From: Acidimicrobiales bacterium
GTDB taxonomy: Bacteria; Actinomycetota; Acidimicrobiia; Acidimicrobiales; AC-14
Length of the DNA: 64,000 nucleotides
Direction: 5' to 3'
Assembly: GCA_025463925.1 (NCBI GenBank)
Contig: JAODBK010000055.1
Span: 1 to 64,000, forward strand
A model generated the notes under the pieces. It ran no database searches, was not told the origin of the DNA, and saw only the letters and a program-made list of their open reading frames with translations. Positions within the stretch are counted from its first letter, which is position 1; each line of letters starts with the position of its first letter. The translations under genes and the position numbers were made by a program. Positions 50,397 through 59,427 of this stretch are shown here, piece by piece.

Positions 50397-51824
50397 CTAC
50401 TTCAGGTAGAAGTAACCGCCGTCGTTGCACCGGAACCCGGGTGCCGGCGATTCCCATCGCTCGAACTTGGCGTTGTGGACCCGCACGATGATGAAGCAGA
50501 CCGACGGCCGCTTCGAGGCCGGCCCGGCCGGGGCGATCAGCCCGTTGCTGTCGAAGGAGTCGATCTTGCGGAGGGCGTCGGCGATCCCGCCTCGCGTCAC
50601 CTTCGGGCCTGCGGCTTGCAGCGCCTGGGCGAACATCCGCGCCGACGCCCACCCGTAGGCGGCGTAGAGGTCCGGCTTGTAGCCGGGCTTCACCTTCTGG
50701 AGCCACTGGTCGAACAGCGCGACCTCGGGAACGGCACTCGCATCCTCGCCGAGGTACATGGCTTGGGTCGTGATGTTCAACGTCCCCTCGGCGGCCGGAC
50801 CGGCGAGCGGCATCAGCGACGCGTCGTACGCCGGGCCGTACGAGACGTAGGCGTCGGGCTTGTAGTTCTGCTGCGCCATCGCCTTGGCGACCCGAGCGAC
50901 GCTCTTGACGTCGGCCATGTTGAACACGAGCTTCACGTTGGACTGGCGCATCCGGACGACGTCGGCGGTGAAGTCGGTCTCGGTCGCCTGGAACCCGCGT
51001 TCGTACACGATCTTGTATCCGACCGACTGCATCGCCGCCTTCGCACCATTGAACGCGGTCGTCGCTGCCGGCACGTCGCTGTAGAGCGCGCCGACGGCAC
51101 CGACGGCGCCGGGGAACTTCGCCTTGAAGAAGTTCCACGCGCCGGTGGGCGCGCCCGGCCGGACCGGGTTCACGGAGAAGTTGAGTGGCGAGTTCTTGCG
51201 GGCCTCCCCGAGGGCCTCGCCGACGTCGGGAAGCTTCACGTTCGCCATCTCGGTCTCCGCCGAGTCGTCGTAGAGCGAGAACGAACCGACCATCGCGAAC
51301 ACCTTGTCGAGCAGGTCCAGCGTCTGGGCCCGGTTCTGGCCGCTGTCGAACTGGTCGTCGCGGATGTCGAGCTTCAGCTTGCGACCGAACACGCCACCCA
51401 AACTGTTCTGATAGGCCACGAACGCCTGCGTCCCGACGACCGCGCCTTGGAAGAGCCCCGGCACCGGTCCGGACAACGTCGACACGTTGCCGATGGTGAC
51501 GGTGTCGGCGGTGACGCCGACGTCGGTGGCGCCGCCATTGCCCCCGGCGGGGACGGCCGACGCCGGTTGCGTGGCGCCGCCGGCACCCGCTGGGCCGACG
51601 CCGCCGGCCGCGGCCGACGAGCCCGCGGAACCCGATGAGCCGCCGGAGACGTCGCCCACCCCACCGGGCGAGGTGCCCGCCTGCCCGTTGGCATCGGCGG
51701 CGAGGGTCCGGGCCGCCTGGCCCTGCCGAGCCGCCGCCATCCGCTGCGGGGACACCCGCATCCCGCAGCCGGACGCCGCGAGCGCCGCCAAGAGCACCAT
51801 GGCGCCGGCTCTGCTTCTCGGCAT
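50397..51824 (-). CDS. Liv-type ABC substrate-binding lipoprotein
   Basis: 475 residues. The N-terminus is a lipoprotein signal (VLLAALAASGCGMRV, lipobox AASGC near residue 20), then a Gly/Ala-rich linker to about 95, then a Peripla_BP_6 fold (GNVSTLSGPVPGLFQGAVVG, FAMVGSFSLYDDSAE, VKLVFNMADVKSVARV). No transporter subunits are next to it, so it may feed a Liv transporter elsewhere, perhaps the one at 27677-31215. Ligand unknown. Confidence 0.92.
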   Translation of the reverse strand: MPRSRAGAMVLLAALAASGCGMRVSPQRMAAARQGQAARTLAADANGQAGTSPGGVGDVSGGSSGSAGSSAAAGGVGPAGAGGATQPASAVPAGGNGGATDVGVTADTVTIGNVSTLSGPVPGLFQGAVVGTQAFVAYQNSLGGVFGRKLKLDIRDDQFDSGQNRAQTLDLLDKVFAMVGSFSLYDDSAETEMANVKLPDVGEALGEARKNSPLNFSVNPVRPGAPTGAWNFFKAKFPGAVGAVGALYSDVPAATTAFNGAKAAMQSVGYKIVYERGFQATETDFTADVVRMRQSNVKLVFNMADVKSVARVAKAMAQQNYKPDAYVSYGPAYDASLMPLAGPAAEGTLNITTQAMYLGEDASAVPEVALFDQWLQKVKPGYKPDLYAAYGWASARMFAQALQAAGPKVTRGGIADALRKIDSFDSNGLIAPAGPASKRPSVCFIIVRVHNAKFERWESPAPGFRCNDGGYFYLK

Positions 51825-51930
51825 GACGCACCCTCCCCCGGAGCTGGGATGCCGGCGTTTGTGCCGCGGAATGAGCTTCGACGAGTCGGCCGGAAAATCC
51901 TGCGAGATTGTATATCGTATCTGTGAGTGC

Positions 51931-52320
51931 TCAGCTGCGCGCCGGCGAGACCAGCTCGACCTCGAACCCGTCGCGATCCTCGAGGTAGGCGACGTCGGCG
52001 CCGCCGGCGATGGGATGGCGGTCTACCGGCAGCTTGGACCACCCGTACTCGGCCGCTCGTTCGAGGATGGCCGCGAGCGCGGCGGGCGACGGCAGCGCGA
52101 ATGCCACGTGATTGAGGCCGGGCCGCAGCCGGCTGTGGAGCATGCCCGGGACCATGTCCAGCGATTGCTCGAGCACCAGCGCGAAGCCGCTCGGGTGACG
52201 GAAGAGCAAGACGTTCTCGAACGAGCGGTCCGGGCGGTAGTCGAGCTCACCGAGCAGCCAGCGCCACGACTCGTCCGCCCGCGCCAGGTCAGGCACCCAC
52301 AACGTCAGATGGTGGAGCAC
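51931..52320 (-). CDS. VOC-family (glyoxalase/dioxygenase fold) protein
   Basis: 129 residues with the paired beta-alpha-beta-beta-beta fold. Metal-binding candidates are the histidine in LHHLTLWVPDL, the histidine in LNHVAFALPSP and the glutamate in DGFEVELVSP, all at the family positions. It may be a dioxygenase, isomerase or resistance protein; nothing around it points to a substrate. Confidence 0.9.
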   Translation of the reverse strand: MLHHLTLWVPDLARADESWRWLLGELDYRPDRSFENVLLFRHPSGFALVLEQSLDMVPGMLHSRLRPGLNHVAFALPSPAALAAILERAAEYGWSKLPVDRHPIAGGADVAYLEDRDGFEVELVSPARS

Positions 52321-52329
52321 TCGACGAGG

Positions 52330-53553
52330 CTACGTTCGCCAGCGGGCCGCGGCGTCCTCGACCGCCTGCCAGGCCGGTTTGAACGATCCGCTGCTCCGCC
52401 GCAGCGCGAAGTTGCCCTCGCTGTCGGTCATGTTGCCGTTCGACGTCCCCCACGCGAACACGAAGACCTTCTCGACGTACGGCCACGTCGTGAGTGCCCG
52501 CTCGATGGCGCGGCTGAGGTACGCCGCCTGCGTCGCCTCGCTCACACCGTCGGCCGACCGCGTGGCCGTGCTCCAGCCGATCTCGGTGATCCAGATCGGA
52601 TGCTCGGCGCCGTGGGCAATGGCGACGGCGCGCGTTTGTGGCACCCGGCCGTAGCTGCCGGCGGCGTCGCCCGAGTCGTCGGTGGGCCCCCGGCGCCGCG
52701 GCGACGGATACGGGTGCACGCTGTACACGTCGATGAGCGCGCCGAGGTGGGGGTCGGCCGTCAGCACGCGGTCGAGCCACTGCGCGGTGCCGACCTGACG
52801 CCATTGCAGGATGTCGCCGGGCATGAGGATCTTGACCGCCGGGTTGGCGGCGCGGATGGCGGCCGCGGCGGCGTGGGCCATCGCGGCGTACGCCGCCGGG
52901 TCGGGGTTCGGTTGCCAGAACCAGTGGCCCCATGGCTCGTTCCAGAGCTCGAGCGCCAACGCGGCCGGCACCAGCGTCGGGTTCTGCACCCAGAAGTCGC
53001 CACGCGAGCCGTAGCGCGACGCGACTGCCGCGGCGTACGTCGCGTAGTCGGCGTTGTTCCGTGGTGGGGAGTGGCTGTTGCCGTGCGGGCCCGACGACGC
53101 CCAGGGCGCCGAGTAGTCGAGGATTCCGAGCACGCTCACTCCGGCGACCGCGGCGGCGCGCATCAGCGTGTCGGCGTGATCCCAGTCCCACCGGTCGCGA
53201 CCGGGCTGCAACGTGGCCCAGTCGAAGTCGGCGCGCACCCAACGCACACCGCCGCTGGCGATCGTCTGCAAGTCGGCGCCGACCTTGTCGGGCGACGGCC
53301 AGAACAGGTCGCTGGACAGCCCGACCCGTCCCGGCTGGGGGAGACTCGGTGGCGGCTCGGCGGCGGGCGCGGCTGCCGGCGGCTTCGACGGCGCCGACCT
53401 CGTCGCCGGCACGGACGTTCCGGCAACCGGTGCGAGGCCGGTGGTCTCGCCGGCCCGGGTCATCGGCCACGCGATCCCGACGGCGGTCACCGCGGCGATC
53501 ACCGCAACGACAGCGCCGGTGACGAGCAGCCGTCGCGCTCGCCGGTCGCCCAT
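52330..53553 (-). CDS. Secreted or anchored glycoside hydrolase (clan GH-A, GH39/GH5-like)
   Basis: 407 residues from the ATG at 53553. An N-terminal hydrophobic helix (RLLVTGAVVAVIAAVTAVGI) and a Pro/Ala linker are followed by a TIM barrel: VRWVRADFDWATLQPGRD, the acid/base glutamate in LELWNEPWG and the nucleophile in IWITEIGWST near the C-terminus. The barrel is complete. Activity on a beta-linked glycan is likely but the linkage is unclear. The open frame beyond 53553 is the antisense of the next gene. Confidence 0.9.
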   Translation of the reverse strand: MGDRRARRLLVTGAVVAVIAAVTAVGIAWPMTRAGETTGLAPVAGTSVPATRSAPSKPPAAAPAAEPPPSLPQPGRVGLSSDLFWPSPDKVGADLQTIASGGVRWVRADFDWATLQPGRDRWDWDHADTLMRAAAVAGVSVLGILDYSAPWASSGPHGNSHSPPRNNADYATYAAAVASRYGSRGDFWVQNPTLVPAALALELWNEPWGHWFWQPNPDPAAYAAMAHAAAAAIRAANPAVKILMPGDILQWRQVGTAQWLDRVLTADPHLGALIDVYSVHPYPSPRRRGPTDDSGDAAGSYGRVPQTRAVAIAHGAEHPIWITEIGWSTATRSADGVSEATQAAYLSRAIERALTTWPYVEKVFVFAWGTSNGNMTDSEGNFALRRSSGSFKPAWQAVEDAAARWRT

Positions 53554-53621
53554 GCGGCATTCTGACCCGTCGGGCCGCGGCACGGACGGCGCGGCCCCGG
53601 CGGTCGGTCGGCGAGAGTGAG

Positions 53622-54311
53622 CTACGTCAGCGTGCCGGGCGAGAGCTGCATGCCGTCGCCGAGGCGGCCCACCGCGTAGCGGACGCACCAGACGATCATG
53701 ACGAGGATGCCGGCGGCATCGAGCAGCCGCACCGCGACGAAGGCGTCGATGCCGACGGTGAGCAGCACCAGCAACTGGATCGCCGCGAACCCGATGAAGA
53801 ACACACCGAAGACGATCGAGATGTGCGAGAAGGTCGAGCGGTACGCGTCCGACGCGCGGGTCTCCTCGTCGAACGGGAACACCTCGCCGGCGAACGCCCC
53901 GGCCAGCGGCTTGCGCAACGCGACCGACACCAGCCACGCGGCACCGTTGAGCGTGCCGAGGATCGCCGGTTGGATGAGGTAGGCCTCGGCGCTCCCGGTG
54001 GCCAGGCCGACGATGGCCTGCACGACGACGAACGCCAGGACGAGTCGGGCGACGATGCCGGGCCGGCCGTGCCGGCGCTCGTACCGGTAGGCGGCGAACG
54101 AGAACGCGCTGCCGAGGGCGACACCGACGACGAGATTGCCGGTGATCTTCCATCCGGCGTAGAAGGAGAGCGTCGGCCCGAGGATGTCACGGAGCAGGCG
54201 CGGCCCGGCACTCTTGAGCAGCGAGCGGCTCAGCTCGGCGGTGCCGTCGGCGACCGCTGCTTCACCCGTGACGGTGGGCTCGACGTCGGGCGTGGTCGGT
54301 TCCGCTTCCAT
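53622..54311 (-). CDS. DUF3159 family membrane protein
   Basis: 229 residues with about six helices, including LSFYAGWKITGNLVVGVALG near 45-65 and IVFGVFFIGFAAIQLLVLL near 170-190. The family (DUF3159, VC0807-like) is widespread in actinobacteria and unstudied. An acidic N-terminal tail of 25 residues is predicted cytoplasmic. It stands alone, divergent from the epimerase gene. Confidence 0.85.
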   Translation of the reverse strand: MEAEPTTPDVEPTVTGEAAVADGTAELSRSLLKSAGPRLLRDILGPTLSFYAGWKITGNLVVGVALGSAFSFAAYRYERRHGRPGIVARLVLAFVVVQAIVGLATGSAEAYLIQPAILGTLNGAAWLVSVALRKPLAGAFAGEVFPFDEETRASDAYRSTFSHISIVFGVFFIGFAAIQLLVLLTVGIDAFVAVRLLDAAGILVMIVWCVRYAVGRLGDGMQLSPGTLT

Positions 54312-54422
54312 GAGCTGCCCCCAGCTGTCGGCGGTTCGGCTTCAACCTAGTTCGACCCGGCCAGGGGCCGCGCCTGCCGCGGTCAGTCGATGAGCCGGCG
54401 CCATTCGCGCGATCCTCGCCGC

Positions 54423-55343
54423 ATGCTCAGTGGTGCGAAGGTCCTGGTCACCGGGCCCGCCGGCCAGATCGCCTTCCCGCTCGTGCAGGCGCTGGCCGCC
54501 GGCAACGAGGTCTGGGGCGTGGCCCGCTTCGGCGATCCGGACGCCCGCCGGCGGGTCGAGGTCCTCGGCGTCACGACCCGCTCGTGCGACTTCGCCGCCG
54601 GCGATTTCGGTGACCTGCCGGACGACTTCACCCATGTCGTCCACCTGGCGGCGTTCCAGGGGCCGACGCTCGACTACGACCACGCGCTCGCGGTCAATGC
54701 CGAAGGCACCGGGATGCTGCTGCACCATTGCCGCAACGCGAAGGCCGCCCTCGTCATGTCGACGCAATCGGTGTACAAGCCGAACGCCGACGCCGGTCAC
54801 GTCTACCTCGAGACGGATCCCCTCGGCGACACCAACCCGGTTCACTCACCCACGTACGCGATCGCGAAGATCGCGCAGGAGGCGGTGGCCAGATACTGCG
54901 CCCGCGCCTACGACCTGCCGGTGGTGCTGGCGAGGATGAACGCGTCGTACGGGCCCAACGGCGGACTGGTCAGCTACCACGCCGACGCGGTCATCGCCGG
55001 GCAGCCGGTGTCGGCGCGCTGGGACCCGCAGCCCTATCGCCCGATCCACCAGGACGACATCAACGCCCAGCTCGGCGCGCTCCTCGAGGCCGCCTCGGTG
55101 CCGGCAACGATCGTCAACTGGGCGGGCGACGAGGTCGTCACCGTGCAGGAGTGGTGTGCGCACGCCGGTGAGCTGACCGGTCGCCCGGCATCGGTGGTCG
55201 TCAACGAGATGCCCGGGACGCAGCGGGGATCCATCGCCGACGTGACGCGACGCGTCGCGATCACCGGTCCCTGCTCGGTGCCGTGGCGCGACGGCGTGCG
55301 CCAGGCGATCGCGGCCCGTCACCCGGAGGTCGTGGCCGGATGA
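54423..55343 (+). CDS. NAD-dependent epimerase/dehydratase
   Basis: 306 residues, extended SDR. The cofactor motif is KVLVTGPAGQIAFPLVQAL, the catalytic serine lies in VMSTQSVYKPN and the YxxxK is YAIAK. The C-terminal half resembles sugar-nucleotide epimerases but may act on other NAD substrates. It reads in the opposite direction to its neighbours on both sides. The start at 54423 is the first ATG after the promoter gap. Confidence 0.9.
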   Translation: MLSGAKVLVTGPAGQIAFPLVQALAAGNEVWGVARFGDPDARRRVEVLGVTTRSCDFAAGDFGDLPDDFTHVVHLAAFQGPTLDYDHALAVNAEGTGMLLHHCRNAKAALVMSTQSVYKPNADAGHVYLETDPLGDTNPVHSPTYAIAKIAQEAVARYCARAYDLPVVLARMNASYGPNGGLVSYHADAVIAGQPVSARWDPQPYRPIHQDDINAQLGALLEAASVPATIVNWAGDEVVTVQEWCAHAGELTGRPASVVVNEMPGTQRGSIADVTRRVAITGPCSVPWRDGVRQAIAARHPEVVAG

Positions 55344-55352
55344 ACTGCTCCG

Positions 55353-55739
55353 TTACCCGCCGTTGGGCTTGATGCTGAACGGCGAGGCCGCCTCGCCGCG
55401 CAGCACGCGGATGGCGAGCTGCCCGTTGGCGAGGGTCGCCTCGACGCCGCCGCCATAGCCGGTCGGGACGTCGATCTCGCGCTCGTAGCCGCCGTACTCC
55501 CACTCGTGCACCAGGTAGTCCCGCGGGCCGGAGCTCCGCAGGTGCGCCCAGAAGCGGAGGGTGCCGGGCTGCAGATCGATGGTGACGTCGTCGGGCTGCA
55601 CGGCCGGCAACGGCGCGATGACCACCAGCGCGCCGGTCGTCTCGTACACGTTGACCGGCACCGTCTGGCAGCGCATCGTCCGCTCGGTCTCCGCCGTGGC
55701 CGCGGCGACCACCTGCTGGTTGGACTGGTCGACCGTCAT
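55353..55739 (-). CDS. Hsp20/alpha-crystallin-like protein
   Basis: 128 residues. The core is an alpha-crystallin domain: VPVNVYETTGALVVIAPLPA, VQPDDVTIDLQPGTLRFWAH, then YERYEREID-like strand (EYGGYEREIDVPTGYGGG) and GQLAIRVLRG. The terminal IxI-like motif is weak. Small heat-shock proteins hold unfolding proteins; this diverged, Gly-rich version may have another role. It converges with the epimerase gene, 9 bp apart. Confidence 0.8.
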   Translation of the reverse strand: MTVDQSNQQVVAAATAETERTMRCQTVPVNVYETTGALVVIAPLPAVQPDDVTIDLQPGTLRFWAHLRSSGPRDYLVHEWEYGGYEREIDVPTGYGGGVEATLANGQLAIRVLRGEAASPFSIKPNGG

Positions 55740-55774
55740 GACGGAAACGCTACCCCGCCGTGGCCGCATCTCAT

Positions 55775-56689
55775 TCAGCCGATGGCGATCGGGTTGACCG
55801 GGCTGCCGGTGCCGCCCGTGACGAGGAGTGGCGCGACGACGAGCAGCGCCTCGTGGCAGCCGTCGGCGGCCATCGGTGTCAGTCGCAGGTGCTCGATCAA
55901 CGTGACGCCCAGCTTCACGAGGAGCTCGACGTGGACGGACAGGAAGCGGTCCTGGTCGAACGGGATGCACTCGATGGCGGCGTTGTCGGCGCCGACGACC
56001 GACAAGTCGTTGTCGCGCACGAAGTCGACCGAGCTCAGGTCCAGGCCCGGCTGCGCGAACGGCGGGGCTTGGCCGGCCAGCGACGCGAACAGGTCGAGCC
56101 ATCCGGTGCGAACGAGGAGTATGTCGCCCGCGCCGACGTCGACGCCCTGCGCCGACCGGCACGCCTCGAGGTCGTCGCCGCTGATCTTGCTGCCCGGCTC
56201 GAGCCAGTCGACACCCTGGTGCGCGGCGATGTCGAGCAGCACCGCGCGGCCGGCGAACCCGGCGCTCTTCTCGACGCCGCAGCGCGCCGCGCCGGTATGC
56301 GACGCGAAACCGGACGCCGGGAAACCGTTGTAGATGGTGTCGTCGGCGAAGATGTGGCACAGGGCGTCCATGTGGGTGCCGTTGTGCGCCGGGACGACCA
56401 GCACGTCCTCGTTGGCGCCGAGACCCGGAGGCGCGCCGTACGAGGCGTACATGTCCGAGTCGGTCTGGCTGGTGAGCGTGAGCCGTTGCGGCGCGCCCCG
56501 GTAGTCGAACATCGGCACGCCGCTGCGCTGCACCGGGAGGCCGAGGGGGTAGACCTTGCCGGTCCGGCAGACCCGCGTCGCCTGCAACACGACCTCGGGC
56601 GTGAGCAGGTTGAGCGCACCGCGCTCGTCCTCGTCGCCCCAGCGGCCCCAGTTCCCCGTGGTGCGGTCGGATGTCGCCACGTCAACCAT
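55775..56689 (-). CDS. Cyclase family protein (kynurenine formamidase-like)
   Basis: 304 residues. The metal-binding motif of the family is AHNGTHMDALCH, followed by the conserved GRAVLLDIAAHQGV and ILLVRTGWLDLF. Members are manganese or zinc hydrolases of amides, lactones or cyclic compounds. It is the downstream member of the minus-strand group that includes the SDR, LLM and enoyl-CoA hydratase genes, separated from them by about 45 bp. Confidence 0.9.
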   Translation of the reverse strand: MVDVATSDRTTGNWGRWGDEDERGALNLLTPEVVLQATRVCRTGKVYPLGLPVQRSGVPMFDYRGAPQRLTLTSQTDSDMYASYGAPPGLGANEDVLVVPAHNGTHMDALCHIFADDTIYNGFPASGFASHTGAARCGVEKSAGFAGRAVLLDIAAHQGVDWLEPGSKISGDDLEACRSAQGVDVGAGDILLVRTGWLDLFASLAGQAPPFAQPGLDLSSVDFVRDNDLSVVGADNAAIECIPFDQDRFLSVHVELLVKLGVTLIEHLRLTPMAADGCHEALLVVAPLLVTGGTGSPVNPIAIG

Positions 56690-56735
56690 GTGTTGCCCCC
56701 GTTCGGCGCGTGCTCGGTCGGGCGCGACGATACCG

Positions 56736-57566
56736 TCACTCGGTCGGCGGCCACCCGGGCAGCAGCCCGCGGCGCTTCACCTCGCGTTGGGCGATCACGA
56801 CCTTGCCGCGGAGCTCGTCGGACTCGGCGTCGGTGGCCAGCCAACGGATGGCGCGGCCGATCACCTCGGGCCGGGCGCCGGCGAAGTGCTGCGCGTACTG
56901 GCCGGTGGCACCGGTGGCCTCCATGCGCTCGGTGATGGTGAACCCAGGGTCGACGCTGAACGCTCGCAGTCCCAGGTCGCCGTATTCGACGTGCAGGAGC
57001 GGGGCGACGCGCGCGAATGCCGCCTTCGTCATCGCGTAGCCCATGCCCCAGCCGCCTTGGCCGATCTTCGCCGGAGGGTCCTGGTACGCGGTGGCCGAGA
57101 TCATGTTGACCACGGTCGACCGCTCCTGCTTCAGCAAGTGGGGGAGCGCGGCGCGGATCACCGCCAGCTGGGCGAACACGTTGCCCTCGAACAGGGTGTG
57201 GAGGTCGTCGTCGGTCAACTCGTCGAACGGCGCCATCACCGCCCGGCCCTGGTAGATCGCGTTGTTCACCACCAGATCGATGGTGCCGAACCGTTCAGCG
57301 ACGGCCGTGACGAACGCTTCGACCGAGGCACGGTCCAACAAGTCCATCGGCATGCCGAGCGCGGTCGCGCCCTCGGCCTCGATGCGGGCGACAGTGGTGT
57401 CGAGGCCACCAGGGATGGCGGCGCCGTCGTCAGCGCGACCTTCACCCTCGTGCAACGTGCGGGCGCAGACCGCGACGTCGTAGCCGGCGGCCGCCAGGTC
57501 GATGGCGGCAGCCTTGCCGATGCCGCGGCTCGCGCCGGTCACCATTGCCACGGGTCGTCGGCTCAT
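56736..57566 (-). CDS. Short-chain dehydrogenase/reductase
   Basis: 276 residues. MVTGASRGIGKAAAIDLAAA binds the cofactor, NNAIYQGRA replaces the usual NNAG, the active-site serine is in VNMISATAYQD and the YxxxK is YAMTK. Its ATG overlaps the stop of the LLM gene (ATGA). In this run it would oxidise or reduce a hydroxyacyl intermediate. Confidence 0.92.
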   Translation of the reverse strand: MSRRPVAMVTGASRGIGKAAAIDLAAAGYDVAVCARTLHEGEGRADDGAAIPGGLDTTVARIEAEGATALGMPMDLLDRASVEAFVTAVAERFGTIDLVVNNAIYQGRAVMAPFDELTDDDLHTLFEGNVFAQLAVIRAALPHLLKQERSTVVNMISATAYQDPPAKIGQGGWGMGYAMTKAAFARVAPLLHVEYGDLGLRAFSVDPGFTITERMEATGATGQYAQHFAGARPEVIGRAIRWLATDAESDELRGKVVIAQREVKRRGLLPGWPPTE

Positions 57567-58597
57567 CGGGGCGGCTCCTTCTGGATGGCGGCAACCACGG
57601 CAGCCGCGGTGTCGTCGTGGGCCGGGTCGGCGGGCGGCGAGAGCAGCAGGCCGTCGGCCAGCCGGCCGAAGCGCTCGACGAGCAACGGCGCGAGCTCGTC
57701 GTAGGTCGCCGTCGGCACAAGCGTCGACAGCACCTCGTCGGTGACGACCGCGTGGAGGTCGTCCCATTGGTCGGCGCGGATCATCGCCTGCAACCGCCCG
57801 GCAAGGTCCTCCCAGCCGTGCATCTCGAGCGTCCGCCGGTAGGCCGGCGTGGAGTAGAGGAACGCGAACAACCGGCGCTGCCGCTCGCGCTCGGCATGCA
57901 GCTCGGCGGCGGTGACGCCCGTGATCGCCTGGGTGCCGACCACGACCTGGACATCGGCGGGATCGCGGCCGGCCCGCGCCGCGCCGATGCGCACGTTCGG
58001 ATGGCAGATCGTCTCGAGGTACCGCGGGTTGGAGTTGGTCGGATGGGTGACGATGCCGGCGGCCATCTCGCCGGCGAGCTGGCAGATGCCGGCGTTGACG
58101 CCCCCGAGCCACGTCACCGGCGGCCGCGCGTCGGTGTCCGGGCCCGGGTTGAAGTACGGCTGCATCCGGGTCAGCCGGTAGTGGGGCCCTTCGTGCTGCA
58201 GGCGCGCGCCGGTCTGGAACGTGCGGTAGAGGTCGCCGAGCGCCGAGAGGTAGTCGCGCATCCGCTCGACCGGCTCGGCCCACGGCATCCCGTAGCGATC
58301 CTCGATGTTCTGGCGGATCTGGGTGCCGAGCCCGAGCTCGAACCGGCCGCCGGAGAACTGCGCGAGGTCCCACGCGGTGTAGGCCGTGAGCAACGGGCTC
58401 CGGACGAACGCCAGCGCCACACTCGTACGGATGGTGATCCGATCGGTGTGCTCGGCGGCCAGCAGGGAAACCGCGAACGCGTCGTGGATCGTCTCGGCGA
58501 CGTGCAGGCCGTCGTAGCCCATCACCTCGACCCGCTGCGCGTACCGACCGACGTCGCGCAGCGGCATCCGCGGGTCCATCCCGGCGTAGACCTTCAT
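57563..58597 (-). CDS. LLM-class F420-dependent oxidoreductase (TIGR03617-like)
   Basis: 344 residues, bacterial luciferase-like barrel: YDGLHVAETIHDAFAVSLLA, RITIRTSVALAFVRSPLLTA, GRFELGLGTQIRQNIEDRYG and the cofactor region TWLGGVNAGICQLAGE. The TIGR03617 group is typical of actinobacteria with F420. Overlaps at both ends (4 bp) tie it to the SDR and enoyl-CoA hydratase genes, which suggests oxidation of an alcohol or acyl-CoA-derived intermediate. Confidence 0.93.
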   Translation of the reverse strand: MKVYAGMDPRMPLRDVGRYAQRVEVMGYDGLHVAETIHDAFAVSLLAAEHTDRITIRTSVALAFVRSPLLTAYTAWDLAQFSGGRFELGLGTQIRQNIEDRYGMPWAEPVERMRDYLSALGDLYRTFQTGARLQHEGPHYRLTRMQPYFNPGPDTDARPPVTWLGGVNAGICQLAGEMAAGIVTHPTNSNPRYLETICHPNVRIGAARAGRDPADVQVVVGTQAITGVTAAELHAERERQRRLFAFLYSTPAYRRTLEMHGWEDLAGRLQAMIRADQWDDLHAVVTDEVLSTLVPTATYDELAPLLVERFGRLADGLLLSPPADPAHDDTAAAVVAAIQKEPPR

Positions 58598-59367
58598 TGC
58601 TGCGATCGGCCGCGCGCCACGATCTTCTCCCGCTCGGACGCCAACCGGCTCTGGTCGAACCGCTTGGCCATCCACTCGCGTGACCACTCGCTTTCGCGAG
58701 CCCATGCGGCGTCGCCGGCGAGCGTGGTCATCTCGGCGTACATGGCACGGATCTCGCGCACGTGCTCGAACGGGATGGTGGCGATGTGGCCCGCGATCTC
58801 GAGCGCACGCGGCAGCAGCTCGGCGTGCGGCACCACCTCGTTCACGAGGCCCCAGTCGTACGCCCGACCGGCATCCACGTAGTCGCCCGTGAAGCTCATC
58901 TGCCGGGCCCGGTTGACGCCGACCAGCTGCGGCAGTCGCACCGTCAGACCCCAGCCCGGCATCACGCCCACACGCGCGTGGGTGTCGGCGAACGTCGCCC
59001 GCTCCGACGCGACGAGGAAGTCGCACGCCAGCACGAGCTCCAAGCCGCCGGTGACCGCCGGCCCGTTGATGGCGCCGATCACCGGCGTGTCGTGGGGTGG
59101 CAGGGTGCCGTAGAACGGCGGCGGCTCGTCCTGCCGCGTGACCTGAGCCGGCCGGTCCATCGTCGCCAGCTGCTTCAGGTCGACGCCCGCGCAGAACGCC
59201 GGGTCGGCGCCGGTGATGACGATCGCACGGACGTCGTCACGGCGGTCGAGCTCGACGATGGCCGATTGGATGGCCGACGTGAGCTCGACGGACAGCGCGT
59301 TCCGCGCTTCGGGCCGGTTGAGCGTGACGGTTGCGACCGGGCCATCGACGTCGACGAGGAGCACCAC
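58594..59367 (-). CDS. Enoyl-CoA hydratase/isomerase family protein
   Basis: 257 residues, crotonase fold. The oxyanion-hole segments are FCAGVDLKQLA and INGPAVTGGLELVLACDF. The first catalytic-position residue is DTHARVGVMPGW, where many hydratases carry Glu, so a simple hydratase role is not certain. The gene starts the overlapping catabolic run on the minus strand; function in beta-oxidation of an unusual acyl-CoA is inferred from neighbours. Confidence 0.92.
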   Translation of the reverse strand: MVLLVDVDGPVATVTLNRPEARNALSVELTSAIQSAIVELDRRDDVRAIVITGADPAFCAGVDLKQLATMDRPAQVTRQDEPPPFYGTLPPHDTPVIGAINGPAVTGGLELVLACDFLVASERATFADTHARVGVMPGWGLTVRLPQLVGVNRARQMSFTGDYVDAGRAYDWGLVNEVVPHAELLPRALEIAGHIATIPFEHVREIRAMYAEMTTLAGDAAWARESEWSREWMAKRFDQSRLASEREKIVARGRSQQ

Positions 59368-59427
59368 GGCCGACCTGTGTACTACGCGGTGCCGCCGGAT
59401 GCCCGGCGTCGGCCGACGCAGTCGAGA

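Noticed and set aside
51900-51925. AT-rich patch (gattgtatatcgtatctgtg) as a promoter for the binding-protein gene
   Set aside because: A minus-strand TACAAT is a fair -10, but no acceptable -35 lies at 16-18 bp, so it is not listed as a promoter.
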